Source: Novipirellula artificiosorum (GTDB lineage Bacteria > Planctomycetota > Planctomycetia > Pirellulales > Pirellulaceae). From it: DNA of 64,000 nucleotides. Made by a program: the position numbers and the translations under genes. The stretch lies in NCBI RefSeq assembly GCF_007860135.1, contig NZ_SJPV01000012.1, positions 124,001-188,000 on the forward strand, read 5' to 3'. This document shows, one piece after another, positions 8,315 through 18,800 of this stretch. Below the pieces are notes generated by a model. That model ran no database searches, had not been told where the DNA came from, and saw only the letters and a list, made by a program, of their open reading frames with translations. Positions within the stretch are counted from its first letter, which is position 1. The number at the start of each line of letters is the position of its first letter.

Positions 8315-10126
8315 TTACTTCACTTGTGGCGGCACGCGGCCATAGGTGGGGTCGTAGATGGGGATGCCCATCCCTTGAGGAGTTTGCCAGCCAGGCGTCG
8401 GCAGGTGCGTCACATAGGCATAGTAGGGTGTGGCCGCCAGACCTGGGCCGATGAAGACCGGAGCAAGTTGGGTGACTCCCTTTTTGAGGGACACACGAAA
8501 GGTGATTTCCTTGGCTCCCTCAGGAATATCTTTGGTTTCGTCGACATCACCGATACGCAAGCGCGCCTGCTGATAATTGAACGCTTTACCATAGGTTCCG
8601 TCGTTGATCCCCATATCCGCTTCCACCGGCCAGCGTCGCAGTGAGATTTCATAGTCGCCATCGCGTTCGACCTCGATGGCCCAAAACGATGCCTCGGCAA
8701 CCGCTCCTTGCTTAATATGGGACTGGTTCCATGGCGGAAGCTTGTCGATCAGCCAGTCGTGCGAAGAGAGCGAGACGATGGGCGAGTGCTCGGAGCCAAT
8801 GACCATGTAGCTGGTGAGGTCGTGTTCTCGAGAGACATCGTTCCAGAACTTGTCGTATTCGCCCCGCAAACGCTGGAAGACCTCGGGATACTGAGACGCA
8901 ACGTCATTCGTCTGTTTGGGGTCGGCCTTCAGTTCAAAGAGCTCTTCGCCGTTGACCAATCGCCAGCGGTCGGTCATCACGGCGCTCTTGCGCCATTTGA
9001 TCGGATCGACCACGCGTTGCGATTCAACCACAAGGGCGCGATCCTGCCATTCTTTGCCATCGGTGTAGAGCAGGTCGCTGATGTCGCTTCCATCGAATTC
9101 AATGTCAGGCGTTTTAAGTCCGCAGAGTTGAATGAATGTCGGCAAGATATCGATGTGCGCGGTCAGTTGCTCGACAGATTTCCCGGCTTCAATCTTTCCA
9201 TTTGGCCAACGGATAATGAAGGGAACTCGGTGACCGCCGTCGTATTCGGAATTCTTCATACCGCGCATGCCGCCATCGTAGCCGCGGCCGTTCTTCAACC
9301 CGCCGGCGGTCCCGTTGTCGGTCATGAAGACAAGGATCGTGTTGTCCGCGATCCCTTCCTGTTCGAGCAACTTCATGAGCTTGGCCATGTTGTCGTCGAT
9401 GTTCGTGATCATGCCGTAAAACTCGGTAATGGAAACCTGTGGATTCCCTTCATAGGGCTTGGTGTACTCTTCAGGGCAGTAGTACGGGCTATGCGGAGCG
9501 TTGGTCGAGATATAGGCCAAGAAGGGTTTGTCCAGGTTCGCCTTGATGAATTTCATGCCCTCGTCGAACCAGACATCGGTACAGAAGCCGTCGAAACGCT
9601 GGTGCTTTCCGCCCGCGATGTAGGTGTCGTCGAAGTAGTCGTTGCCCCAATAGTCGGGCGCTTGTCCAACGCCGCCGGCCTTATGATAAACGCAATGTTG
9701 AAACCCTCGATCTTCAGGCCGGTAAGGATAGCAATCGCCTAGATGCCACTTACCAAAGAGTCCAGTGGCATAGCCGTTCTGGCTGAAAACATTGGCCATC
9801 GTGATTTCGCGTCGACGCAGCATGTTGCGTCCCTGAACCGTGTGCCAGACTCCGACGCGGTCCGAATAGCGGCCGGTCATCAGCGCCGAACGCGTCGGCG
9901 CGCAAGTGGGATCGACATGAAAGTTGTTCAGCAACGTTCCCTGTCGGCAGAGTTTGTCGATATTGGGAGTTTTGATCGCAGGGTTGCCGGTAAAGGCCAG
10001 ATCGCCATAGCCTTGGTCGTCCGTGATCACGATCACGACATTGGGCTTTTCTGCTTCGACTCGGTAGGCTGTCGTTGCAAACAAACATGCGACGACAAAA
10101 AGTTGAATGAAACGTCTTGGTTGCAT
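8315..10126 (-). CDS. arylsulfatase-like sulfatase with C-terminal beta domain
   Basis: A 603-residue type I sulfatase, exported by a signal peptide (cleavage near VEA at residue 25). The maturation core CAPTRSALMTGR at about residue 75 has the Cys that a formylglycine-generating enzyme must oxidise; no such enzyme is in the window. Metal-site segments are ITDDQGYGDL at the start, GKWHLGD, NAPHSPYY and FMTDNGTAGG. After the catalytic part, about 130 residues from SEHSPIVSLSSHDWL onward form an extra beta-rich domain seen in some planctomycete arylsulfatases. It is the last intact enzyme gene of the locus, 153 bases after the GH28 fusion. The sulfated substrate is not predictable from sequence alone. 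Confidence 0.9.
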   Translation of the reverse strand: MQPRRFIQLFVVACLFATTAYRVEAEKPNVVIVITDDQGYGDLAFTGNPAIKTPNIDKLCRQGTLLNNFHVDPTCAPTRSALMTGRYSDRVGVWHTVQGRNMLRRREITMANVFSQNGYATGLFGKWHLGDCYPYRPEDRGFQHCVYHKAGGVGQAPDYWGNDYFDDTYIAGGKHQRFDGFCTDVWFDEGMKFIKANLDKPFLAYISTNAPHSPYYCPEEYTKPYEGNPQVSITEFYGMITNIDDNMAKLMKLLEQEGIADNTILVFMTDNGTAGGLKNGRGYDGGMRGMKNSEYDGGHRVPFIIRWPNGKIEAGKSVEQLTAHIDILPTFIQLCGLKTPDIEFDGSDISDLLYTDGKEWQDRALVVESQRVVDPIKWRKSAVMTDRWRLVNGEELFELKADPKQTNDVASQYPEVFQRLRGEYDKFWNDVSREHDLTSYMVIGSEHSPIVSLSSHDWLIDKLPPWNQSHIKQGAVAEASFWAIEVERDGDYEISLRRWPVEADMGINDGTYGKAFNYQQARLRIGDVDETKDIPEGAKEITFRVSLKKGVTQLAPVFIGPGLAATPYYAYVTHLPTPGWQTPQGMGIPIYDPTYGRVPPQVK

Positions 10127-10279
10127 CAGATTCTCTTTCTAAATCTCGGACTCTTAATAAATTTCGGGAAGTACATTGGTCACGGTATCTGCTTCGAGGT
10201 CGTCAGTCGCGGGAACTCAATTACGCTGTCGGTATTTCCGATTGATCCTGGACCTGTTCTGTGTTTCCAAGTGAGTCAG

Positions 10280-13200
10280 TTAGTTCTCAAGAGGAATGAA
10301 TTCGACGAAATCGAGGCGGACGCGTTCTTGCCGGTCTGCTTCTGCGACCAGTTTGATCTCGTCACCCGCGTTCACCTGAATGTTTTCAAAACGTCGCCAG
10401 CGCCAACAGTCTACATCCTCATCCAAGCTGAAATTGATGACCTCTTTGCCGTCAACAAAAAGTCGAACTTTGCTTTGTCCCCGTTCCTCGTCGAAATAGG
10501 AGACACGGATATCATAGCAGCCTGAGGTGTTGTCAAATCGATAGGAAGCCGATCCCTTACCAGTGGTCTCGGCGCCCCACTCTTCCACGTAATCATCGAA
10601 ACGCTGGAAGTTATCGAGTTCCATCTCTTCGACCTCTTTTCCAATGATGGGCGTCAGTCCCTGCACACCGGCATCAATCATTCCCTGCTTGAAGGCCCGC
10701 ATCAGGCCGAACGAGGCGCCGTCATAATGTTTGAAGGCCAGGCCGTTGACCTCGGCCGGATGTTCAAGGGCAACCTTGATCCCCCGCTTCACCAGTTCGG
10801 GTGTCGCCTTGATGCGAGGGGCAATTCCGCAAACGATGGGCAGGTCAGGACCGACCAGACGTCGACTCTTGGTCAGCCAGGCCTTGCGTAAGGCAAAGTC
10901 CTCGTCGGGCTTGCCCTTTTGTTCTTCATGGTCCTGATGGACAAGCGAACCGAGATGGCGCCCCACCTTATCCAAATGCATGCCGACGTCCTCCAGGATC
11001 CAGCGGCGGTAGGGATAGGTATCATTGTAACGCAGATGGCATTTGGGATTTTGCTTCACCCTGTCGATCTCTTCAGCGATGAGTCGATAGAACTCCGTGG
11101 TGGAGTTTCGTCTCAACCGAATCCAACTGCCCTTCTCGGGTTGACTGTCTGGATGGGCTCGCAGTTTGGGAATGGCAGCCTCAAGATCAAAACCGATCTT
11201 CATGGCTTCGGCCTTGCAGTGACGGCAAAAACAACTTCCTGCTTTGTCAATGGCATCGTTTCGATCGAAGAGGTGCTGACAGGTTTGGATATAGTCCAAG
11301 TCGTAGTTGGCAGCCAAATCGCCAAAGAGGGCTACCACGTATTCACGAACTTCCGGGTTATTGGGGCAGAACCGGCTGGTGCTCCAACTGCTGCCATCGA
11401 TCTTGCGCTGTTGCCAGTCCGGGTGGCTTCTGATCAGCGATTTGGGAATAGGGAAATGAGACACCTCGGCACCGACCGCCATTCCCCTGGCTCGACAGGC
11501 ATCCACCATCAGCCCGAGCCAATCCGTTTTCCTGATCCAGTCAACATCCGATAGGAGCGGTTTGACTGCTCCATAACGATCCATCTCGGGGAAAAAGGTC
11601 ACCCGCGAATCTTCGGCCTGCCACGTGTCTCGAGCAGGATTGTGGGGAAACGCCGGAGCGGCAAAGGGACGGTGTTCCGCGTGCATGACCACGACCATGT
11701 AGAGATTGTTGATGCCGCACATCTGCTGCATATTGTCCAGGATGGTGTCCATGCCCTCGTCCTTAATCGTCCAGGCACGAATTTGGGCACCGACTTCAAA
11801 CTCGGAAGTTGCATCGGGTTTCCATACCCTCGTGACAGCAGGAGGTCGAACTTGCGGCACGTACCCGCCCTTGTTGAAGTTTGTGGCGTCATGCAGATAG
11901 AGATCGGGACGCGGGTCCTTGTTCTTGGTCCAGAGATAGACCTCCTTCAACGTCAACCCATCGACGTGTCGGGAAAACATACCCCAGGTGCCGAGATTGC
12001 CGTCATAGAGATAAATCAGATTGGGATAGGCACCGGGCTTCTCAGGTGCAGGTTCCTGCACCTCGCCGCCACCAACACTCTCAATCTGAACGTCCTCAAA
12101 CGTGATGTTTTCAAGCTTGCTCTCACTACGGCCTTCAAGCATGACGCCGAAGGTCCCCATGTCCTTGGCCGTAATATTGCGGAACGTGATATTCTTGATA
12201 CTACCATACTCTTGCTTCTTCGGTTTGCCCGGCCAATAGGTCTCCCAGTATGGGTCATCAACCTTACCCAAGAACACACCCATGGCCGAGGGAATATTAC
12301 TCAGGGTACAGCTCTCGACCAGAACACCGTCAATAAAGCCGCCCGTACCAATGTTAAGGAAGATACCCTGCTGCGGATCGTACTGGGTGGCGGGAGGTTT
12401 GGTGGCCCCTTCGAAATGACAGTTGCTGATGTGAATGTTCTTGAATCCACCAAAGGTCTGAGGACCAATCTTAAAACCACAAACACGACTGATAAAGGTC
12501 GAGTGTTTCACGGTCACATTCTCGATCAGAATCTCTGGCGTGCCACTCTTTAAGGTCATCGCATCATCGTCGGCTTCAACCCGGCAGTCTTCCACCAACA
12601 CATTACGAGAGTCACAGATGGCCAAACCATCGGGTGTCTCGCCGCCATAGTTGTGGATGTGGACGTTCTTGACCACGAGGCCATCGACTCCAATGGGTTG
12701 CAAAGCCCAGTGGGCGGCATTGGTAATCAGCAGCTTACGCTCCAATGATCCCGTCCCCTCAACGCGGACATTCTTACACTTGATGAACCGGATCAAGTTG
12801 ATCGAGGCTAGACGCTTCTTCCCCTTCAAGGCAGGAACTTTGCCGTTACCATCGATGGTCCCCTCACCTTCAATTGCCACATTTTCCTTCTCCAGAGCAA
12901 CGATCAGCACGCGCGGGGCATATCGGTCTTTTCTCAACAAGAAGCTTTCATAGACCGGTTCGATATCAGCGGGATAAAGACTGTAATCGGGAGTCCCCTT
13001 GATCGTGGCATCCTTCTCCAAACGTAAGGTCACATTATCTTTAAGAAAGATTGTCGCCGTACGATATTCTCCCGGGGGAAAGAGAACCACACCACCTCCT
13101 GCCTCCGAGGCGGCATCAATGGCCTTCTGGATACTGACCGCGTCTTCGGCCACACCATTGCCACTGGCTCCATAGTCTGTGACAGAATAGACACTCCGCG

Positions 13201-13288
13201 ATTCCTGAGCGTGGCTTGCACCAAGCGTCAGTAGAACGACGGGCGTGATTAGAACGGTTGTCAAAGCCAGTTGTTGTATCCGAGTCAT
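10280..13288 (-). CDS. GH28-like beta-helix fused to TIM-barrel and beta-sandwich
   Basis: A 1002-residue exported protein with three parts. Residues about 30-470 are a pectate-lyase_3/GH28-type right-handed beta-helix, opening VTDYGASGNGVAEDAVSIQK and carrying the Asp pair in VEADDDAMTLKSG. Residues about 500-880 look like an alpha/beta barrel of the GHL kind (NLYMVVVMHAEHRP, RFCPNNPEVREYVV, then DYIQTCQHLFDR and CHLRYNDTYPYRRW). Residues about 890-1002 form a small beta-sandwich with RVSYFDEERGQSKVRLFVDG, resembling a carbohydrate-binding module. The GH28 NTD motif reads TPDG, and the GHG histidine position reads CGF, so the helix may be catalytically altered. AGGA sits seven bases before the ATG. 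It lies between GH95 and a sulfatase. Confidence 0.75.
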   Translation of the reverse strand: MTRIQQLALTTVLITPVVLLTLGASHAQESRSVYSVTDYGASGNGVAEDAVSIQKAIDAASEAGGGVVLFPPGEYRTATIFLKDNVTLRLEKDATIKGTPDYSLYPADIEPVYESFLLRKDRYAPRVLIVALEKENVAIEGEGTIDGNGKVPALKGKKRLASINLIRFIKCKNVRVEGTGSLERKLLITNAAHWALQPIGVDGLVVKNVHIHNYGGETPDGLAICDSRNVLVEDCRVEADDDAMTLKSGTPEILIENVTVKHSTFISRVCGFKIGPQTFGGFKNIHISNCHFEGATKPPATQYDPQQGIFLNIGTGGFIDGVLVESCTLSNIPSAMGVFLGKVDDPYWETYWPGKPKKQEYGSIKNITFRNITAKDMGTFGVMLEGRSESKLENITFEDVQIESVGGGEVQEPAPEKPGAYPNLIYLYDGNLGTWGMFSRHVDGLTLKEVYLWTKNKDPRPDLYLHDATNFNKGGYVPQVRPPAVTRVWKPDATSEFEVGAQIRAWTIKDEGMDTILDNMQQMCGINNLYMVVVMHAEHRPFAAPAFPHNPARDTWQAEDSRVTFFPEMDRYGAVKPLLSDVDWIRKTDWLGLMVDACRARGMAVGAEVSHFPIPKSLIRSHPDWQQRKIDGSSWSTSRFCPNNPEVREYVVALFGDLAANYDLDYIQTCQHLFDRNDAIDKAGSCFCRHCKAEAMKIGFDLEAAIPKLRAHPDSQPEKGSWIRLRRNSTTEFYRLIAEEIDRVKQNPKCHLRYNDTYPYRRWILEDVGMHLDKVGRHLGSLVHQDHEEQKGKPDEDFALRKAWLTKSRRLVGPDLPIVCGIAPRIKATPELVKRGIKVALEHPAEVNGLAFKHYDGASFGLMRAFKQGMIDAGVQGLTPIIGKEVEEMELDNFQRFDDYVEEWGAETTGKGSASYRFDNTSGCYDIRVSYFDEERGQSKVRLFVDGKEVINFSLDEDVDCWRWRRFENIQVNAGDEIKLVAEADRQERVRLDFVEFIPLEN

Positions 13289-13347
13289 CTTCAGTTCCTG
13301 GAACGTGTTTCAATCCCTTTGCTTTGTCGATCTGCGATCCGGGACTC

Positions 13348-15750
13348 TCACGGTTTTCTGTTCCAGGTGAAGCGATCGCCTTTGGCGAGTTCTTCCTCAC
13401 GAGTCTCCGTTCCGTATCGAAGTCTTAGCGGATTTCCCCTGAGCGAACGAATCGTTGCCTCGGTTAACTGACCCTCCTGCCAATGAATGTCCACTTCAAA
13501 GCCTCCCCGCGCCCGCAATCCGCGCACAGAACCTGTCGACCAGTCCTTGGGCAGTGCTGGCAAGAGATGAACTTCGTCACCATGACTCTGCAGAAGCATC
13601 TCGGCGATACCCGCGGTGGCGCCGAAGTTGGCGTCGATCTGGAACCGGCTACCATTGAAGAGGTTTTCGGTCAGGCCGCGAATGACGTTATTCAGGTTCG
13701 TTTGGGCACGATCACCATCGCCCGCGCGGGCCCACAGCGAGATTCGCCAGGCACCGGGCCATCCACCTGAATTGCCCCGTTGGATCAGTGAGGTCCGGGC
13801 TGCATGGAAGAGCTTGGGTGTATCAAAGGGATTGATCTGGGCGCTGGGATAGAGTCCGTAGAGGTGAGAGACGTGGCTGTGCGGCTTGTCCGGGTTGTCC
13901 CAATCCTGTTGCCATTCCTGAAGCTGACCATGCCGACCGATCTTCATGGGTGCGAGCTGCGCTCGGGTCTTGGCCACCTGGGCACGGAAATCTTCGTCGA
14001 CGTCGAGAATCTCGGCGGCCGCAATGCAGTTGGCGAAGAGATCGCGGAGAATCTGTCCGTCCATGGTGGGACCAGCACAAATTGAAGCACCTGAGCGATT
14101 TGAACTGAGTCCATCCCTGCTCTCACCGCCGTGACTATGCTCGGGTGAGATCGACGGCGAGGTGATCAAGTAGCCGTCTTTGTCTTGAATCAGTACATTT
14201 TCCGACAGGAAAAACTCAGCGGCTCCCTTCATGACGGGATAGGCCTTTCTCAGGTGTGCCATGTCACCGGTGTAGAGATAGTGTTCCCAAAGATGTTGAC
14301 AGAGCCAGGCTCCACCGCTGGGCCACATGCCCCAGTGAGCACCGTCGACCGGCGCAGTGCCGCGCCAGAGGTCGGTGTTGTGATGAGTCATCCAGCCATC
14401 AGCGTGGTAATGCGTCTTAGCGGTCTTGCTACCCGGAGCGACCAGTTCACCGGCCATGCGTAAAAACGGCTCATGACATTCGCTGAGGTTGCCGACCTCA
14501 GCCACCCAGTAGTTCATCTCAATATTGATGTTGATCGTATACTTGCTGCCCCAGGACGGATGAAGCTCGCTGTTCCAAATCCCCTGCAGGTTCAGAGGCT
14601 GTGTACCGGGACGCGAGCCTGAAATCATCAAATAGCGGCCATACTGAAAGACTTGCTCAGCCAGGAGCGGATCGCTGCTGCCCCGGTTTGCTCTTTTGAT
14701 TCGCTCATCCGTCGGCAGACTCTCCTCTTTGTTCGTTCCGCCAAGATCGATCGCCACGCGGCTGAACAGATTGGAATAGTCATCGACGTGCCGCTGGTAG
14801 AGCTGTTCGTAAGATCGGTCGCCAACACCATCGATATCGTCTCGGGCCCTCTTCACCGGATCCGCACTGACGTCCTGATAGTTGACGTAGCTGGTCGCGG
14901 CCGCATAGACAAGCGTGACGACGTCTGCATCTTGAACAGAGATTCGATCTCCTTGATCCGTAACCCTTCCACCATCGGCGATGACCTTGACTTGGGCGGC
15001 GAACTTCATTCCCTCGCCTTCCCATGGCCCGATCAAACGCCTGGCTCCACTCGTTCCCTCGCCGGTGCGTGGGCCAACTTGGCCTGTCATACGCAACGTA
15101 CCGTCCGGCGTTGACTTCGACTGGAATGCATGAGGGCTTGTCATCGTCAGATCAAACGTGATTTGCCCCGGTGTATCGCAATCAAGACGGATGACGATGG
15201 CCTGGTCGGGCTGAGAAGCAAAGACCTGCCGAGTGAAGTTTGCATTGCCGATACGATAGGTGACCGTGGTCACCGCATTTTGTAGATTCAGCTCACGGCG
15301 GTAATCGCTGAGCACTTCGCCTTTGGGAAAGTCAAGAAGCAGGTCACCCAGTGGCATGTACGCCTGCTGGTACCTATGGATTCCCAGCATGTTTTCTGCG
15401 GTTGCCTCGGCCTCGGCGTATTCACCTTGCTCAAGCAGTTTTCGTACCGTGGCGAGGTGCCCGTAGGCGTCCGGATTGTCGTAGCAGTGGGGACCGCCGC
15501 TCCACAGCGTGTCTTCGTTTAGCTGTAGATGCTCCTGCTCCATCCCGCCGTACACCATGGCTCCAAGTCGTCCGTTTCCAATCGGCAACGCTTCCGTCCA
15601 CTGCGCTGCCGGCTGCGTGTACCAAAGACTCAATGCATCCGGCGGGGCATTCAGAGACTCCGCGTGAAGCGGAACGGTATGCACACTCAGAAGCAGGAAA
15701 CACAGACTGGCTCCTGCCATGAAACAACGCTTCTTCATCAATCGATTCAT
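13348..15750 (-). CDS. GH95 alpha-L-fucosidase/galactosidase-family enzyme
   Basis: An 800-residue secreted glycoside hydrolase of family GH95 (signal peptide to about residue 30). The N-terminal beta-sandwich begins ALSLWYTQPAAQWTEALPIG and has LQLNEDTLWSGGPH, the usual family opening. The (alpha/alpha)6 catalytic domain shows TININIEMNYWVAEVGNLSE, the Asn-containing active-site strand, SPSISPEHSHGG with the likely acid Glu, and FQIDANFGATAGIAEM near residue 690. GH95 enzymes invert alpha-1,2-L-fucosyl or alpha-L-galactosyl bonds. Its last 80 residues are unusually close to those of the second GH95 at 35738-38116. It lies between GH116 and the GH28 fusion with short gaps, probably in the same transcript. 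Confidence 0.93.
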   Translation of the reverse strand: MNRLMKKRCFMAGASLCFLLLSVHTVPLHAESLNAPPDALSLWYTQPAAQWTEALPIGNGRLGAMVYGGMEQEHLQLNEDTLWSGGPHCYDNPDAYGHLATVRKLLEQGEYAEAEATAENMLGIHRYQQAYMPLGDLLLDFPKGEVLSDYRRELNLQNAVTTVTYRIGNANFTRQVFASQPDQAIVIRLDCDTPGQITFDLTMTSPHAFQSKSTPDGTLRMTGQVGPRTGEGTSGARRLIGPWEGEGMKFAAQVKVIADGGRVTDQGDRISVQDADVVTLVYAAATSYVNYQDVSADPVKRARDDIDGVGDRSYEQLYQRHVDDYSNLFSRVAIDLGGTNKEESLPTDERIKRANRGSSDPLLAEQVFQYGRYLMISGSRPGTQPLNLQGIWNSELHPSWGSKYTININIEMNYWVAEVGNLSECHEPFLRMAGELVAPGSKTAKTHYHADGWMTHHNTDLWRGTAPVDGAHWGMWPSGGAWLCQHLWEHYLYTGDMAHLRKAYPVMKGAAEFFLSENVLIQDKDGYLITSPSISPEHSHGGESRDGLSSNRSGASICAGPTMDGQILRDLFANCIAAAEILDVDEDFRAQVAKTRAQLAPMKIGRHGQLQEWQQDWDNPDKPHSHVSHLYGLYPSAQINPFDTPKLFHAARTSLIQRGNSGGWPGAWRISLWARAGDGDRAQTNLNNVIRGLTENLFNGSRFQIDANFGATAGIAEMLLQSHGDEVHLLPALPKDWSTGSVRGLRARGGFEVDIHWQEGQLTEATIRSLRGNPLRLRYGTETREEELAKGDRFTWNRKP

Positions 15751-15849
15751 CGTGACTGCTCTCGTTGTTTTTGTGACGATAATAGGAGATCTACCAATGC
15801 TTTGCCCATCACAGACTGGAAGCCTATGCCACTTATTCTCCGCTCGCTC

Positions 15850-18800
15850 CTAAACGTGTTGCACCTGCAGGGTATGGCCAGCAGCGATGTCGAGACCTTG
15901 CAGAAATTGAAGGACGATGCGCTGACCGTCTCTCTGGAATCGGGCATCGATATCGCGGTCGTCAAGTTTGACCACGGCTCGGCTGGCCTGCGTTCCGGGT
16001 GCAGCGTCAAGAGTCAACTGCTTTAGGTGGAGTTTACCATAGTGCAACTCGATCGTGTTTTTCTGTCGACCACCTTGGACGGTCTGGCTGAAGCGGCCCC
16101 AGCCTTCTGCGGTGGTAAAGGCGGCGCGAAAATGATCCTGCTGCATACGCGGCCCGAAGCCGAGTTTGCCCTCCGGCCCATCGTATCGATACCCGCAGAT
16201 GGCCATGAAGGCGCTGTAGCTCGCCATCGCGCGGGCGTAGTGGTCACTGCATTCTATTTCGTTATACGGGTTGCGGTCTTTCGGCAAATACCGGTCATAA
16301 ATGGCCTTGCCGATCGCGAGGCCCTTTTCGACCAAGCCTTCCCAGATCATGTGGGCGGCGACCTGCCATTCGAAGCCAGTCATGCATTCATTCAAATAGC
16401 CCGCATAGTTTTTCTTACCGCTTTTCGCTTCAACCTTCCCGTGTGGAAACGAACACATGACCAATCCCGCATTGCCTTCCACCGCGTACCAACGTCCATC
16501 GGTCATTATGTTTCTGAAATCGCCCACGTTGGGTGAGAAGTTGAATGTCCAAAGCGACTCGAGCGTTTGACGGATCTTGTCTTCTGGAAGAACTCGATCG
16601 AGGCCCAGGTTCCGAAGCCAGAACTCGCCCAGAACCTGGTCGATGTGGCAACCGTTGGTGGAGCCGTGCTTTTCATCCTCGCCAGGCCCTGGTTTGTGGA
16701 TGAAGTGGCCGTACGACTCCTTCCAAAGCATGTTGACCATCTCCGGAGCGCCTTTCGCGACGATTCTCTCGTAGCGCAGAGCTACTGCCGGCTGTTTCAT
16801 TTGACGCGCCATGACCGCAGACGCCTTGAGCGCGGCGTGGTACAGGTTGATCAGCCAATGCACCTGTCCAAACCAGGGTTCATCCAGCGTGTTGTGCTGA
16901 GCGCCCGCCAGTAGCCCATCCTCCTCTTTATCCCATTTCCGGATCACGTGATCCATGGAAAGCTTGGTGCGATCCCAGAGCGCAGCGAGGAAGCGATAGT
17001 CCGTCGTCATCTGGCTCTCGCGCAGGACTCGAAGAATCGTGCCGCACTGACCGTCGATAGCATCCTGGAAGTTGACGATGGAATGGCGGAAGTTGATCGA
17101 ACCATCGCTCGTCCTGAATCCCTTACCATACTCCACCTTGTCGCGGCATTCGCGTTCGATGACCGGAAAGATCCTTGCCAACCCCTGGGCGTATTGCCAA
17201 ACGTGCGTGCAGTTTCCCGGACAGCAGTTCACGCCTTCGTCCAGGTTGTACATGCCGTCTTGCAGGGCCAACCGCTCGGCCACCTGGGTCTGCATGCAGT
17301 CGACCGTAACGAACGTTCGCTCGAGAAACCAGTACGGCAACGTGGAATCGTACCAGGTGTCGGCCCAGGTCTGAGTTGTCGTATGCAACTCCTTATCCCG
17401 GCCAGCGACGGCGCCCGCGGCATCGGTCGCAGTCGGCCACAAGGTGGAGTAGAAGTTGATATCGCGAGCTCCCGGCTTGCGTCCGAACGCCGTAACATAA
17501 CTCGCATTGGGGAAACGCCAAGACAGCGAGAAGGAAACGGTTTTTTCTTCGCCGGGTTTGAGATTCAGAGTACGCCCGACCGAGGCAAATCCCCTCTCGC
17601 TGAAAGGTCTTTCGTAAACCTCATCCGTTGTCTCGTTGGTTTGCCTGGAGGCAAAAAGACCGGACGAGCCCGGCTCGGAACGCTTGATATCCACGATGTC
17701 CGGCTTTTCTTCCCCCAGCAGCCCCAACGCAATGGATCCGAAATCCGTGGCCAGCTCGAAAGACGGATCCGTTTGTTGAATCGGAGGTTTTGTCGAGAAC
17801 ACGATGTGGTCGATGTCGATATGTCCCCATCCGCCCGACGATGCGTCCAGAATTTCAAGATGTGCTTGCTTGCCAAGCAGTGGGGTGACGTTCCAACCGG
17901 CCCATGCCATGTCGTCGGACTGTTTGCCGGCCGCGGAGCGAACCTTTTTCCCATCCACCCACAAGCTGATGTTCAGAGATTTCTCGTCTCGTCCGCCGGC
18001 AAGGAGGAAATTGATGAACGGTTTTTCGATCTTGAATTTTGGCGAGATCAGTTTCCCCTGGGGGTTGTCGCTTCCGGTCCAAGAATTGACCAGGCCCGTG
18101 CCCTTGAATCCGGACAATTTCTGAATCGTGCGCCCGCCCGATGCCGGCCCACTGCCAAAGGCTTCTCCTTCCACCTTCCAGTCGCCGTAATCGCCTCCCT
18201 CGAAATCGGCGAACACCTCGGTTTGCTCGGGGCGATTGTCCTCGGTGGCCCGTTTCGCCCAGCATTCCACGGCCGACAATCCATCCCGCTGGCTATACCG
18301 ACTCAGCCGGATGCCGCCCGCGTCTTTTCCGCTTCGGAAGTTGGAGAGGTTTTCGACCCACCCCGCAATGGCCGTCTCTTGAATCTGGTCTGTGGTGTTC
18401 TTGATCGTGTACCGCATCACGATCACGGGGTAGCTGGAATCGTCGCGGTTCAATGGGATAAAGGGAGTGTACGCTTCCAGTTCGACGCGCACGGGACAAG
18501 CCGCGTCCGCATACGCCACCCGGGCCATCGGATACCGATTGGTGAAGACCACGTCCTCAAAGCCCTGGGAATCCAGGGTAAAGACTCGCTTTTCGCCGCC
18601 GGAGACAACCTCCAACGCAAAGCCTTGGTCCATGGGGCAGTGGAGGGTGTCCGGATCGGTAAACCGAGGGCCACTTCCCATGTGTTTCGAGTCTCTTGTC
18701 CCGTCCAGATTCCAATACCAGAGCCGCCCGTCGCCGCCCAGATAGACTTGCCCTGTGCAGATGCCGCTGATGGGCATGCCGATGAATTCCAAGTCTTCAC

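Noticed and set aside
8708..9742. 344-codon plus-strand frame opposite the sixth sulfatase
   Set aside because: Shadow of the sulfatase on the other strand.
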